From: JAAYTD01 sp964472015
GTDB lineage: Bacteria > Bacteroidota > Ignavibacteria > Kapaibacteriales > UBA2268
Length of the DNA stretch: 64,000 nucleotides
Direction: 5' to 3'
Assembly: GCA_964472015.1 (NCBI GenBank)
Contig: CAYYIP010000002.1
Location: 62,001 to 126,000 of the forward strand
Every line of letters starts with the position of its first letter. Position 1 is the first letter of the stretch. Below the pieces are notes generated by a model that was not told the DNA's origin, searched no databases, and worked only from the letters and a program-made list of their open reading frames with translations. This document shows, piece by piece, positions 47,241 to 56,747 of the stretch. A program made the position numbers and the translations under genes.

Positions 47241-49442
47241 TTAATATAAAAACTCATTTCTATGAATACTGTATTTTTCACAATAATTTTCAACTATTTC
47301 TAAAACATCATTTCCATATTTTTCTATTTTATTTCTTCCTATACCATTTATTTTTAATAATTGTTCTTTATTATTAGGTAAGTTTTTTGATATTTCTTTT
47401 AATGCTTTATTTGGAAATATAGAATATAAATATCGTTTGTTTTCTTCTTTTGCTTTTTGTATACGCCATTGAATTAAATTATAATATAACTCATAATTTT
47501 CTATACTATTGTAACTTTTATATTTTGATTTATTGAATTTAGATATGAATTTATTTTCGGTATCATTTAATGTACGTATATATTTTAATATATCAAATCC
47601 ATCAGACGATATTTGTAATGTATTTATTTTTTGTAATAATAATAGTTCTAAATTTCTTAATAGATTTGAAATTTTTTCATCAATTTTAGTATTTTCACAT
47701 ATAAAAATAGCATCTTGCAAGTTATCTATAAATATATTTTGAATTTGTTGTACGTAATAATTACAGGCTTTTTTTATTCTATCTTGTAAAAAACAATCAT
47801 TGTATTCTTCTATATTTTTTTGTAATATTCTTGCTAATTTATTCTTAAATATAGTACTTGTATTTGTTATATTTTTTTTCATAGAAGAATTTATTTTCTC
47901 AAGTACTTTTAAGTAATCATAATCAAAATAATTTATATTTTGATTATAAATATTATATATCTTTTTAAATGTATCTTCAATTTTATAAAAATCAAATAAT
48001 TCAAATATTAATTCATTTCTATAAAATATTTTACTTTGTTGTAACGATTGTGTATCAGGATGTTTTGTATTTTTTTCAAAATTTAATATTTCTTTTGGAG
48101 TTGGTTTAATTGTTTTTGATTCTATTTTTGAAGTTAATATGAATCCATTTAAATTTCTACAACGACTTAAAGCTACATAAACTTGACCAGCAGTAAAAGA
48201 ATGCCCAGCATCAATTATTGCTTTTTCAAAAGTTAGTCCTTGACTTTTATGAATTGTTATTGCCCATGCCAATTTTAGAGGATATTGTTCAAAAGTACCA
48301 ATTATAATTTCTTCGATTTCATTTGTTTCTTCATTAATAGAATATTTTACATTATTCCAAATAACAGGTCTTACAGTTATTATTTTTTTGTTTTGTTCTA
48401 ATTCATTATTACATATAACATCTATTTCATCTTCTCTTATATCAAATATCACACCTATTTTTCCATTATAATAAGATTTTTCAAAAGAAGTATCATTTTT
48501 TATAAACATTACTTGTGCACCTTTTGCAAGATATAATATATTATTATTAGGATATATGTTTTGAGGGAAAATATCTTTTATAACTGCTTCAAATTTTTTT
48601 ATTTCAGAACCTTCTTGTTTTTCGGGCAACTCTTTTAATTTAGTTGTGTTTATGTTGTCAGCAATTTTATTATATACTGTTAATGTTATATATTTTTCTT
48701 CATTATATTCATTAGGTAAGTTTTCATAATATCTTTCATTAAGAACTTTTAATGATTCTTTTGAAATTACATTATTTCTTATTTCATTTAATATTTTTAT
48801 AAATGTTAAATCTGATTGTCGATAAATATGTTTTAATTCAATTACTTTTAGTACTGTTTTTTTTAAAGCAACACTATCAAAGAAATAAGGCGATTCATAA
48901 TATTTTTCTAATATTTTTTTATCTATGTCTTTTATAATGGGAGTAAGTTGATGTAAATCACCAATCATTAATAATTGGACGCCTCCAAAAGGTTTATCGC
49001 TATTTCTATAATGTTTTAGGATAATGTCTATAGCATCCAAAATATCAGAACGAACCATACTTATTTCATCAATAACTAAAAGTTCTAATGCACGTATCAA
49101 CTTAATTTTATTTTTATTAAATTTATAATTATCTATATTTTCATAATTATTTACACTTTCATAATTATTATCTAATTGATTAATTTGTTTTTCTTGTTTT
49201 GGAATGAAGGGCGTAAATGGTAATTGAAAAAAAGAATGTATAGTTTCACCATTTGCATTTATTGCAGCAACACCTGTTGGTGCAAGTACTATCATTTTTT
49301 TTTTACAAATTAAACGTAAATTATGTAAAAATGTTGTTTTCCCTGTACCTGCATTACCTGTTAAAAATAAATTATCATTAGTATACTGTATAAATTGATA
49401 AGCTAATTCTAATTCATAGTTATTAAAAGGTGTTTCGTTCAT
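47241..49442 (-). CDS. PIF1/RecD2-like superfamily 1 helicase with C-terminal HRDC domain
   Basis: A 733-residue SF1B helicase. Motif I (Walker A) is LTGNAGTGKTTFL (about 29-41), motif II ELLVIDEISMVRSD, motif III MIGDLHQLTPI, and the C-terminal motifs AWAITIHKSQGLTFEK and GQVYVALSRCRNLNG are complete. Residues about 650-733 form an HRDC-like domain (FPNKALKEISKNLPNN with INGIGRNKIEKYG). The combination PIF1-like core plus HRDC is common in Bacteroidota; roles in replication forks and G-quadruplex processing are known for PIF1 but not shown for this group. It converges with waaA with an A/T-only palindromic spacer. Confidence 0.9.
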   Translation of the reverse strand: MNETPFNNYELELAYQFIQYTNDNLFLTGNAGTGKTTFLHNLRLICKKKMIVLAPTGVAAINANGETIHSFFQLPFTPFIPKQEKQINQLDNNYESVNNYENIDNYKFNKNKIKLIRALELLVIDEISMVRSDILDAIDIILKHYRNSDKPFGGVQLLMIGDLHQLTPIIKDIDKKILEKYYESPYFFDSVALKKTVLKVIELKHIYRQSDLTFIKILNEIRNNVISKESLKVLNERYYENLPNEYNEEKYITLTVYNKIADNINTTKLKELPEKQEGSEIKKFEAVIKDIFPQNIYPNNNILYLAKGAQVMFIKNDTSFEKSYYNGKIGVIFDIREDEIDVICNNELEQNKKIITVRPVIWNNVKYSINEETNEIEEIIIGTFEQYPLKLAWAITIHKSQGLTFEKAIIDAGHSFTAGQVYVALSRCRNLNGFILTSKIESKTIKPTPKEILNFEKNTKHPDTQSLQQSKIFYRNELIFELFDFYKIEDTFKKIYNIYNQNINYFDYDYLKVLEKINSSMKKNITNTSTIFKNKLARILQKNIEEYNDCFLQDRIKKACNYYVQQIQNIFIDNLQDAIFICENTKIDEKISNLLRNLELLLLQKINTLQISSDGFDILKYIRTLNDTENKFISKFNKSKYKSYNSIENYELYYNLIQWRIQKAKEENKRYLYSIFPNKALKEISKNLPNNKEQLLKINGIGRNKIEKYGNDVLEIVENYCEKYSIHRNEFLY

Positions 49443-49539
49443 TTAGTTTCTAATTAGAATTTTTATAAAGATATTATATTTATAGTAAATAGTACTATAT
49501 TAAATAGTACAAAAATATTTAATACTTTTTTATTAAAAT

Positions 49540-50217
49540 TTATTTTTTTACAATAATTTTATATGTTTTTATATTGTTACGTAAGCAGAATTCCTCTTTA
49601 TTTGTTGGTGGCCTGTTCCATTCTATATCATTTTCTATAACTTTCCATTCTAATTGATTAAATGCTTCTAATTCTTTCAAATGATAATTATGTACTTCTA
49701 TTAAATCTGTAGCAAGATATAATGAACCACCAGGGATTAATATTCTATTTATTTCACTTAAAAATTTTTGATTAAAAGCTCGACGTCGTATATGCTTTGT
49801 TTTTATCCACGGGTCAGGAAATAAATAATAAACTTCATTAATAGAATTTTCTTTTAAAAATCGTAATCCATTAGCAACACAATATCGTAAGACTCGACAA
49901 TTATCTATATTTTCACTTTTTGTATAATTATCTAACCAAATACAACACCAATCTCTTACTTCTAGTCCTAATATATTTTTATTTGGGAAAATATCTTCTG
50001 CAAGTCTTAATAAGAAAAGTCCACGACCACAACCTATATCTAATATATTTGGGGGATTGCCATTTTTAAATATATCATTCCAGTTTATATTATCATATAA
50101 TGGTGGATAAAATTTAGGAACAATTTTTAATTCTTTTAAAGGTAAATAAAAGTTTGGAGATGTATGATGACGTGTTCGCGGAGGTAAAGGGTATTTATTA
50201 AAATCTATTACTTTCAT
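49540..50217 (-). CDS. trmB: tRNA (guanine-N7-)-methyltransferase TrmB
   Basis: TrmB makes m7G46 in tRNA. The 225-residue protein has the SAM loop ILDIGCGRGLFLLRLAE, LGLEVRDWC, the signature LFPDPWIKTKHIRRR with catalytic Asp, and LYLATD. The N-terminal 50 residues carry extra basic and Pro-rich sequence. It follows ybaK by 72 bases. Confidence 0.95.
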   Translation of the reverse strand: MKVIDFNKYPLPPRTRHHTSPNFYLPLKELKIVPKFYPPLYDNINWNDIFKNGNPPNILDIGCGRGLFLLRLAEDIFPNKNILGLEVRDWCCIWLDNYTKSENIDNCRVLRYCVANGLRFLKENSINEVYYLFPDPWIKTKHIRRRAFNQKFLSEINRILIPGGSLYLATDLIEVHNYHLKELEAFNQLEWKVIENDIEWNRPPTNKEEFCLRNNIKTYKIIVKK

Positions 50218-50289
50218 TATTTTTTTATTTTTCTATATTTATTAAAAATATATTTAATAATATCAAATTTAAATAATAATTCAAATTCT

Positions 50290-50778
50290 TTATTTATTAA
50301 TTCCTACATTTACTTTTATTAAATTTGGAAAAGATTCTAATAAATTTTTAGATGACATTTCTAATATAAAACCTTGCTTACCACCATTTATATATATTTT
50401 ATCTAACGATAAAATTGTTTCTTCAACATAAATAGGTAATATCTTTCGTGTTCCAAAAGGACTAGTACCTCCAAAATTATATCCTGTTGCTTTAGTTGCA
50501 ACATTTTCATTGCATTGAGAAATAGATTTCGTGTTTAAAAAACGTGATAGTTCTTTTGTTGATACTTCTAAAGTTCCATGCATTAATACTATTAATTCAC
50601 CTTTTTCTGATTGAAAAACTAATGTTTTTATTACATTATATTCATCTATGTTTAACTCTTTCGCAGTTTGTTTAGTACCTCCCTTTGCCTCATATTCATA
50701 TATGTGAGGTATATATTCAAGTTTTTTACTTTTCAAAAAACGTATAGCAGATGTTACTGGGAAATTAATTTTTGCCAT
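50290..50778 (-). CDS. ybaK: YbaK/EbsC family aminoacyl-tRNA deacylase
   Basis: YbaK hydrolyses Cys-tRNA(Pro). The 162-residue protein has the family's Lys-centred motif (YNVIKTLVFQSEKGE), LIVLMHGTLEVSTKEL, the GYNFGGTSPFGTRKILPIYVEE segment with its GGTSPFG loop, and INGGKQGFILEMS near the end. These match YbaK rather than ProX or the ProRS INS domain. It sits between rbfA and trmB. Confidence 0.92.
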   Translation of the reverse strand: MAKINFPVTSAIRFLKSKKLEYIPHIYEYEAKGGTKQTAKELNIDEYNVIKTLVFQSEKGELIVLMHGTLEVSTKELSRFLNTKSISQCNENVATKATGYNFGGTSPFGTRKILPIYVEETILSLDKIYINGGKQGFILEMSSKNLLESFPNLIKVNVGINK

Positions 50779-50848
50779 AATATATTTTAATTTTTTATAA
50801 TTATATAAATTATAGTTTTATATATAACTTATAGTAATTTATATAAAA

Positions 50849-51289
50849 TTATATATCTGTTTTATTTTCAGTACTATTTTCAATTTTCGGTAGCATTTTT
50901 TCATCATAAACCGAAGTATCACCATAATTTTCTTTATATGGTGATTTTTGTTTTACTGTTTTTATTAATTTTTGAGTTGCTTCATAAACTTCTAGTGTAT
51001 CATCATAATAAAAACGTAAGTCTGGTGTATTACGTATTTTTAACGATTGTGCCAATATAGAACGTAAATGTCCTTTATTCTTATTTAATATATTAGTAAA
51101 ATTTTCAGCATCTATTTGTTTTGAAGCTAATAAATTGAAATATATGTTTGCTATACTTAAGTCTTTTGATACTTTGACTGTTGAAATAGAAGCAAAACCA
51201 GCTGAGTTTTCATTTGCTAATTTTGATATTTCAGATGATAATATGCGTTTTATTTCACTACCTACTTTTTCAGTTCTTATTGTTGACAT
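50849..51289 (-). CDS. rbfA: Ribosome-binding factor A
   Basis: RbfA is a late 30S maturation factor with a KH-type fold. The 146-residue protein shows RTEKVGSEIKRILSSEI, VSKDLSIANIYFNLLAS, and the KH-typical LRSILAQSLKIRNTPDLRFYYDDT; an extra 25-residue Lys/Glu-rich tail follows. It starts 137 bases downstream of the SpoIIE gene's end, with a -7-like sequence at 51323-51330 of unclear value. The unit rbfA-ybaK-trmB may be one transcript for RNA-related genes. Confidence 0.93.
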   Translation of the reverse strand: MSTIRTEKVGSEIKRILSSEISKLANENSAGFASISTVKVSKDLSIANIYFNLLASKQIDAENFTNILNKNKGHLRSILAQSLKIRNTPDLRFYYDDTLEVYEATQKLIKTVKQKSPYKENYGDTSVYDEKMLPKIENSTENKTDI

Positions 51290-51426
51290 AGTTTTATTAT
51301 TATTTTATTTTATTAATTTTTCACAAATATACAAAAACAAATAGCAAATAAAAAATTACATTTCATAATTATTTTATTATTTATTTTCTTAACATATTTG
51401 TTTTATAAGTCTATAACGAATATTTT

Positions 51427-52593
51427 TTATATTAGTTCTATAACAACTAATTTCCCCAATAGTCTTAATTTTTCAGCTATTAAAGGGACTATTTCTTTTC
51501 TTGATTTTATTCCTTGTTGTATAAATCCAATATCACCATCATCTGATGAATTTACACTTCCAAGATAAAATACAATTTTATCCGAATTCATAAGAAAATC
51601 ATATAATTTTGTTACCGGATTTTTATTGTTCATTAATGTTCTATCAGCATCTAATATATTATATAGTTGGTTAAGAGTAATAGCACCTTCTACTGCAAGA
51701 TCGATTCCTTCTATATGATAAGATGGAGGTGTGAAATTAGATACTTGAGACATATCAACTTCCATATTGCGGCCAGAATTTTTAGCAATGATATTTGCTG
51801 TTGTACCGCCACATATAATTTTTTTACCTTTTGATAATAAAAATTCTCTAACATATTTTGTATCATCTTCTTTATTCGTTGGTGGTCCCGTAAACACTGT
51901 TGTTATTGTACCACTTCTTGCGTGGATTAAGACTATAGAAATATCATCGTCATTTGTATTATTGCAAATTCTTCTAAGCTCATTATAAATAATATCAGGT
52001 AATTCATTATATATTTTATATTGAGGAGTTTTGTTTTCGTATTTTTCTAGCTTAGAATTTATAAATTCTGCAAGGTTATTACTTCCTATACCAAAAGTAT
52101 AACCGCGTCCAATACCCGCTTGTGTTACTCCATCAGACATTAACATAATGCCTTCTTTGTTTTTTAAAAAACAATTTGTTTCTAATAATATTCCATATTC
52201 TGTTTCTATTTTTCTTTGAGATAATACCTTTACTTTTTCTCTAGTGATAAATAATGGTGCAGGCATATCATGAGATAATACAGTAGTAAGACCATCATTT
52301 AATATTCTTGCAATACTAAAAACTGCATAAGGAGAGTTAGCATCAGTATTTTTTAATATTTTTAATAATTTTTCACTTGCATTTCTTAGAGAATAATTTG
52401 CATTAAACAGTTCTTTTAAATAATTTGTATACATCGTAGCAGATATATTAGCCTTTACACCATGACCACGCCCATCACATAATATGCAAGTAGTATGCGC
52501 TTCTGTTTTTGATCGTAAAAAATAATCACCACAAGGTGTGTTTGGATATTTAGATACTTGTTTTAATTCTATTTCTATATGTTCATATCCCAT
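51427..52593 (-). CDS. SpoIIE-type serine phosphatase partner of the hydrogenase-like sensor
   Basis: A 388-residue cytoplasmic protein. Residues 1-230 form a SpoIIE/PPM phosphatase with GDYFLRS, ILCDGRGHGVKANISA, LMSDGVTQAG and NDDDISIVL, i.e. all metal-binding Asp positions. Residues 235-388 are a second domain (TGPPTNKEDDTKYVREFL, KKIICGGTTANIIAK, AVEGAITLNQLYNIL) seen in phosphatases encoded with group C sensory [FeFe] hydrogenases. Its ATG lies 19 bases inside the 3' end of the hydrogenase gene, so the two are translationally coupled and probably act together. The target protein is not visible in the window. Confidence 0.88.
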   Translation of the reverse strand: MGYEHIEIELKQVSKYPNTPCGDYFLRSKTEAHTTCILCDGRGHGVKANISATMYTNYLKELFNANYSLRNASEKLLKILKNTDANSPYAVFSIARILNDGLTTVLSHDMPAPLFITREKVKVLSQRKIETEYGILLETNCFLKNKEGIMLMSDGVTQAGIGRGYTFGIGSNNLAEFINSKLEKYENKTPQYKIYNELPDIIYNELRRICNNTNDDDISIVLIHARSGTITTVFTGPPTNKEDDTKYVREFLLSKGKKIICGGTTANIIAKNSGRNMEVDMSQVSNFTPPSYHIEGIDLAVEGAITLNQLYNILDADRTLMNNKNPVTKLYDFLMNSDKIVFYLGSVNSSDDGDIGFIQQGIKSRKEIVPLIAEKLRLLGKLVVIELI

Positions 52594-54356
52594 GATAAGT
52601 CCTGATAATCCTGATTTTTTAATTCTTCATTTTGTGGTTGGTCACCTTGTGTGTATTTTATAATATTATTTATTAATGTTTCACTTTGTGCTGTATGTTT
52701 ACCTAATAATTTAGCAATATCTTGGGACATTTCTATTTGTTGTTGTAATAATTCTTGTGCTTGTTTTACAGTCGTAATACGTAAATTATCAAGTTTAGAT
52801 TTTGTTGCTATATTTTTTGTTACATTTATAAATATACCAACGTATTGGTTTTCTTTTTTTAGCTTATATGCTATTTGATGAAATACGAGTTTATGTTTTT
52901 CGTATCTTACAGTACTTTCATACATTTCAGTTTCACCAGTAGCAAGTTTGTAAAACCCTTCTGGATCTATCAATGATGAAATATGCTTACCTATAATAGA
53001 ATCACTTACTAAAAACAAGTTTTTAAATGCAGAATTTATACTTATTATTTCAAATCGTTCACTTAAAACTACAAATCCATTTGGAGAAGTTTCTAATAAT
53101 AAAGAAGCTTTATTTTCTGCAAAACGTCTCATATAAGGAATACACATTTCTGTTTCAGCCATGCCTTCTAATACTGCAATTGCTTTATCTTTACAAGTTG
53201 GGTATCCACAAGAAAAGCAATTAGGACGTTTCTTAAAATCAGGGTTACCTGTTTCCGCTAGTATAGCACGTATTTCAGTTTCTGAATAATTTGGTTTTGG
53301 AATAGCTTTGTTTTTGAAAAAAACACAATCGACATTAATATTTTTTAATGGATCAGTACTAATATCATTAGTTTGCTTTGAAGTGACATATTTTATCAAT
53401 TCTGCTCTACGGTCAAATATATTATTTTTAACATGCATACCTGGGCCATTTATACATCCTTTATAACAAAATAATGGTTCTACCAATATACCTTTTGATA
53501 TAGGAACCAATTCTAATGAATTTTTTATATCTTGATATCCACTAACTGCAATATGATTTAATGAAACAAAGTCTATTTTTTCACCAGCTATTTCTAATAA
53601 ACTACCAACCAACGGTAATAATCTAGATTCTCCAACAGGTACTTCATCAAATTCACTCTCTTCACATGTTTTTAATAATATATTTTGTTCATCAAACATT
53701 TCTCTTAATTCTGCAAATGTTATTGCTATGTCTATTAATCCACTATATATTGGACGTTTTATTTCCATTTTTTTTGCAACACAAGAGCCTACGTATACAA
53801 TATGAACATCATTACCTAATTTTTCTTTTAACCACCGTGAATGAACTATATAAGGGCTAGCAATAGGTATTAAATTATCAATTATATCTGGCTTATATTT
53901 TTCAACGTAATTTACAACCGTTGGACATATTGCTGAAATATGGCTCTTCTCCGGATGTGCAAGTACATATTCCATTGTTTTTTTTGCTACAATATGTGCA
54001 GCAACAGAAGTTTCTGCTACAAATGAAAATCCTAGACGTCTTAAAGCAGAAGGGAACCGTTCTCGTTCCCAATCAGCACAAATAGAAGAGTATGAGGCAT
54101 CAACTGTTAAGGCTATTTTTTTACCTGAGGCTAAAAGTTTATATAATTTTGACTTATCTGTTTTAAATGATATAGCACCTTGTGCGCAATTTTGAATACA
54201 TATATTACAATCTATGCAACGTTCTTGTAAAATATAAGCTTGTCCATTTTCTATTTTTATGGCTTTTACAGGACAAGATTTTAAACAACGATAGCAATCA
54301 CGACAATGTGCTGATTTTGTAAAAACTAATTCTGATTGTATTAAAGATTCATTCAT
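52575..54356 (-). CDS. Sensory-type [FeFe] hydrogenase-like protein with ferredoxin, Fe-S and PAS domains
   Basis: A 593-residue protein. Domains in order: 2x[4Fe-4S] ferredoxin (Cys18/21/24/28 and Cys47/50/53/57), hydrogenase large-subunit core (about 80-330), a further 4Fe-4S domain (Cys380, 383, 388, 405; CGYPTCKDKA form), PAS (about 425-530) and a helical tail. The H-cluster loops are L1 SAICPTVV (Cys144), L2 GSCVAKK (Cys192) and L3 CYKGC (Cys297, Cys301): all four cluster-ligating Cys are kept. In L1 the proton-relay Cys of catalytic enzymes (TSCCP) is replaced by Ile, and Met residues of L2 and L3 by Gly and Leu, as expected for sensory rather than catalytic types. A redox/H2-sensing role upstream of the phosphatase is inferred; maturases HydEFG are not in the window. 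Confidence 0.85.
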   Translation of the reverse strand: MNESLIQSELVFTKSAHCRDCYRCLKSCPVKAIKIENGQAYILQERCIDCNICIQNCAQGAISFKTDKSKLYKLLASGKKIALTVDASYSSICADWERERFPSALRRLGFSFVAETSVAAHIVAKKTMEYVLAHPEKSHISAICPTVVNYVEKYKPDIIDNLIPIASPYIVHSRWLKEKLGNDVHIVYVGSCVAKKMEIKRPIYSGLIDIAITFAELREMFDEQNILLKTCEESEFDEVPVGESRLLPLVGSLLEIAGEKIDFVSLNHIAVSGYQDIKNSLELVPISKGILVEPLFCYKGCINGPGMHVKNNIFDRRAELIKYVTSKQTNDISTDPLKNINVDCVFFKNKAIPKPNYSETEIRAILAETGNPDFKKRPNCFSCGYPTCKDKAIAVLEGMAETEMCIPYMRRFAENKASLLLETSPNGFVVLSERFEIISINSAFKNLFLVSDSIIGKHISSLIDPEGFYKLATGETEMYESTVRYEKHKLVFHQIAYKLKKENQYVGIFINVTKNIATKSKLDNLRITTVKQAQELLQQQIEMSQDIAKLLGKHTAQSETLINNIIKYTQGDQPQNEELKNQDYQDLSWDMNI

Positions 54357-54424
54357 AATGATATATATTTATTAATTAATATTTTTTTAAAGATATAGTA
54401 TTTATAAATTTTCAAGATAGTTAT

Positions 54425-56716
54425 TTAGAAATATTCTTTTTTTCTACGTAATATATCAGGGAAATAAATTGTAATTTTTGTTCCTTTATTTTTTTGTGTT
54501 TCTACGTTTATATCACCACCATGAATAATTGCAACTCTTTTTATAATCATCATCCCTATTCCTGAGCCGCCATCTTTTTTTTCAGTAGAAAAAAATGGAG
54601 TGGATAATTTTGCTTTTATTGTTTCGTCCATACCTATTCCTGTATCTTCAATAGATATATATATATTGTGTATATCACGAGTACAAGATAATGTTATTAT
54701 ACCACCTTTTTTATTTTTCATTGATTTTATTCCGTTTTCAATAGCATTTCTAACACAACGTAACATTTTAGGTTTGTCACATATAAAATTAAAATCTTCA
54801 ACTCCATCTAAGTTAAATTTTATATTGTTAAATAATACTTCATCAAATTCTTTTCTTGCTTCATTACAGAAAATTTTTGAATTAACTGTTACTTTATCTA
54901 AATTATCATCGCGACCTACAGTTACTATATCACGAACCCTTTGCATTAAAATACTTGATTGATATATAATTTTTTCCTTACGATTTTTATTATTTATATT
55001 TTCTTCGGTTTCTAATTGTTCTGCATTTAATCTAATAGTTGATAGATTAGTTTGCATATCGTGTGCAAGTTGTGCCCAATTTGTAAGTATTTTTTTCTCT
55101 AATTCTTCTGTAATATCAACTCCTGTTAATACAATACCACGGAAACGTCCTGCTATATTTCTTAATGGAATTAGTGAACAAAACCATTCTTTTGAAATAT
55201 TCTCTTGAATAATATTTACTTTTTGTTGAAAAGAAATTCGCGAATTTAATCCTTGTTCTATTAATTCAGATAATACTTTTATATTTTCATCTTTAAAGTA
55301 ATATAAAAATGGTTTTTTTAATAATGTTTGAGAGGTTATACCAAGAATAATTTTTCCATCTTCGTTAGTTTGTACTAATTTCCCACTACGATTTATTACA
55401 AAAACAAATCCAGATGAAGGTAAAGCTAATATTGCTTCTAAAAGTCGTTTTTGATTTCTATAAAGTCTATAAAATATTAATATTAACGATACAAGTAATA
55501 TATAAGCTATTGAATTTCCTGTATTTTTAATTTGACGGGCTAAAAACCAATAATTATGTTTTATAATTTTTAATATTAAAGAACCATTATTAGAACTAAG
55601 AATTAAATAGTTATTTTTTAATATTATATCAAAATCTGTTGTTAAATATTCATTAAAATTAAAATAATCAAATAATATCATATCTAATTTATTATTAAAT
55701 ACTACAATAGCATTTTCAAATATAATATAAATATCGTTTTTTATTATTTTTAATTGTTTTGCTGAAAATATATTTCCCGGCAGATTAGTATATTCCCATT
55801 CTTCTGAATTATTTAAATTTTTTAATGATATTTTTATAATTTTTAATTGTGAACGTTCATTTATTAAAGAATAAAAATAATTCCCATTATATGTAAAATC
55901 AATATAATTCATAGCAGTTTGAAGCCATATAGAATTAATAATATTTTTGTTCTTAATATCAACAAATTGTAAAGATGTAGATAATTGCTTATCAGTAGAA
56001 TTCATAATTACTAAATAATCTTGTATTTCTTGGATCTTTATATTATCAGTAATGTTTACTCTTGCAATTAAGTCTTTTGAAGAAAATTTATCTTCTTCAA
56101 AATCTATTACATATAGTAATCCTGTTTCTGAACTTTCTTCTATGAAGACAATTTTATTTGAGTTATTTAGAATATGGGCACTTAATGTTTTGTTCGATAT
56201 TTTTTTTATATTTAATCTATTATTTTGTATGATATTTAATTTATATAGTTCTTTATCTAATATAAGATAATAAAGCTTAGAATTATTTGTTTTTAGCCAA
56301 TGAATATTAGTATTAAAGCTTATTTTGATATTAGAATCTATTATTGTATATATTTTATTTGTATTTGAAGTATCAAATATAGTTGTAATTATATTGTTAT
56401 TTTCTTTTAATAATAATAAAAGATCATTATTAGATGTTATTGCGTCAAGTATATAAGAATATTCTATACTTCTAGCTTGTGCATTTTGGCGTTTAAGTCC
56501 TTTCCAATAATATATAGATTTATATTCTTCAAGCCAGCTAGGTTTTATGAAATAGCATAGTGGTATACTATCTTTTGTATCTGTAATATGTAATTTACCA
56601 CCAGAGTTGAAATCAAATAATTCTATTGATTTAGGATAAGTAGCATCTGCAATACATCTTATATTGGATAGTAAAATAAATAAAATAATAACATATATTT
56701 TCTTTGGCATACGCAT
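54425..56716 (-). CDS. Histidine kinase with large periplasmic domain and PAS domain
   Basis: A 763-residue sensor kinase. A signal-like N-terminus (1-23) is followed by a periplasmic region of about 380 residues, beta-rich, likely propeller-like. A membrane span is at about 403-422, a PAS domain at about 430-540 (SSGFVFVINRSGKL), the phosphoacceptor His in WAQLAHDMQTNLSTIRL, and an HATPase domain with NAIENGIKSM, DTGIGMD, and GGSGIGMMIIKR. It lies upstream of the hydrogenase-like gene by 68 bases and may form one transcript with it and the SpoIIE gene. Its cognate response regulator is not adjacent. The periplasmic ligand is unknown. Confidence 0.85.
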   Translation of the reverse strand: MRMPKKIYVIILFILLSNIRCIADATYPKSIELFDFNSGGKLHITDTKDSIPLCYFIKPSWLEEYKSIYYWKGLKRQNAQARSIEYSYILDAITSNNDLLLLLKENNNIITTIFDTSNTNKIYTIIDSNIKISFNTNIHWLKTNNSKLYYLILDKELYKLNIIQNNRLNIKKISNKTLSAHILNNSNKIVFIEESSETGLLYVIDFEEDKFSSKDLIARVNITDNIKIQEIQDYLVIMNSTDKQLSTSLQFVDIKNKNIINSIWLQTAMNYIDFTYNGNYFYSLINERSQLKIIKISLKNLNNSEEWEYTNLPGNIFSAKQLKIIKNDIYIIFENAIVVFNNKLDMILFDYFNFNEYLTTDFDIILKNNYLILSSNNGSLILKIIKHNYWFLARQIKNTGNSIAYILLVSLILIFYRLYRNQKRLLEAILALPSSGFVFVINRSGKLVQTNEDGKIILGITSQTLLKKPFLYYFKDENIKVLSELIEQGLNSRISFQQKVNIIQENISKEWFCSLIPLRNIAGRFRGIVLTGVDITEELEKKILTNWAQLAHDMQTNLSTIRLNAEQLETEENINNKNRKEKIIYQSSILMQRVRDIVTVGRDDNLDKVTVNSKIFCNEARKEFDEVLFNNIKFNLDGVEDFNFICDKPKMLRCVRNAIENGIKSMKNKKGGIITLSCTRDIHNIYISIEDTGIGMDETIKAKLSTPFFSTEKKDGGSGIGMMIIKRVAIIHGGDINVETQKNKGTKITIYFPDILRRKKEYF

Positions 56717-56747
56717 TAACTTAAATAATAAATTTAATATATTATAA

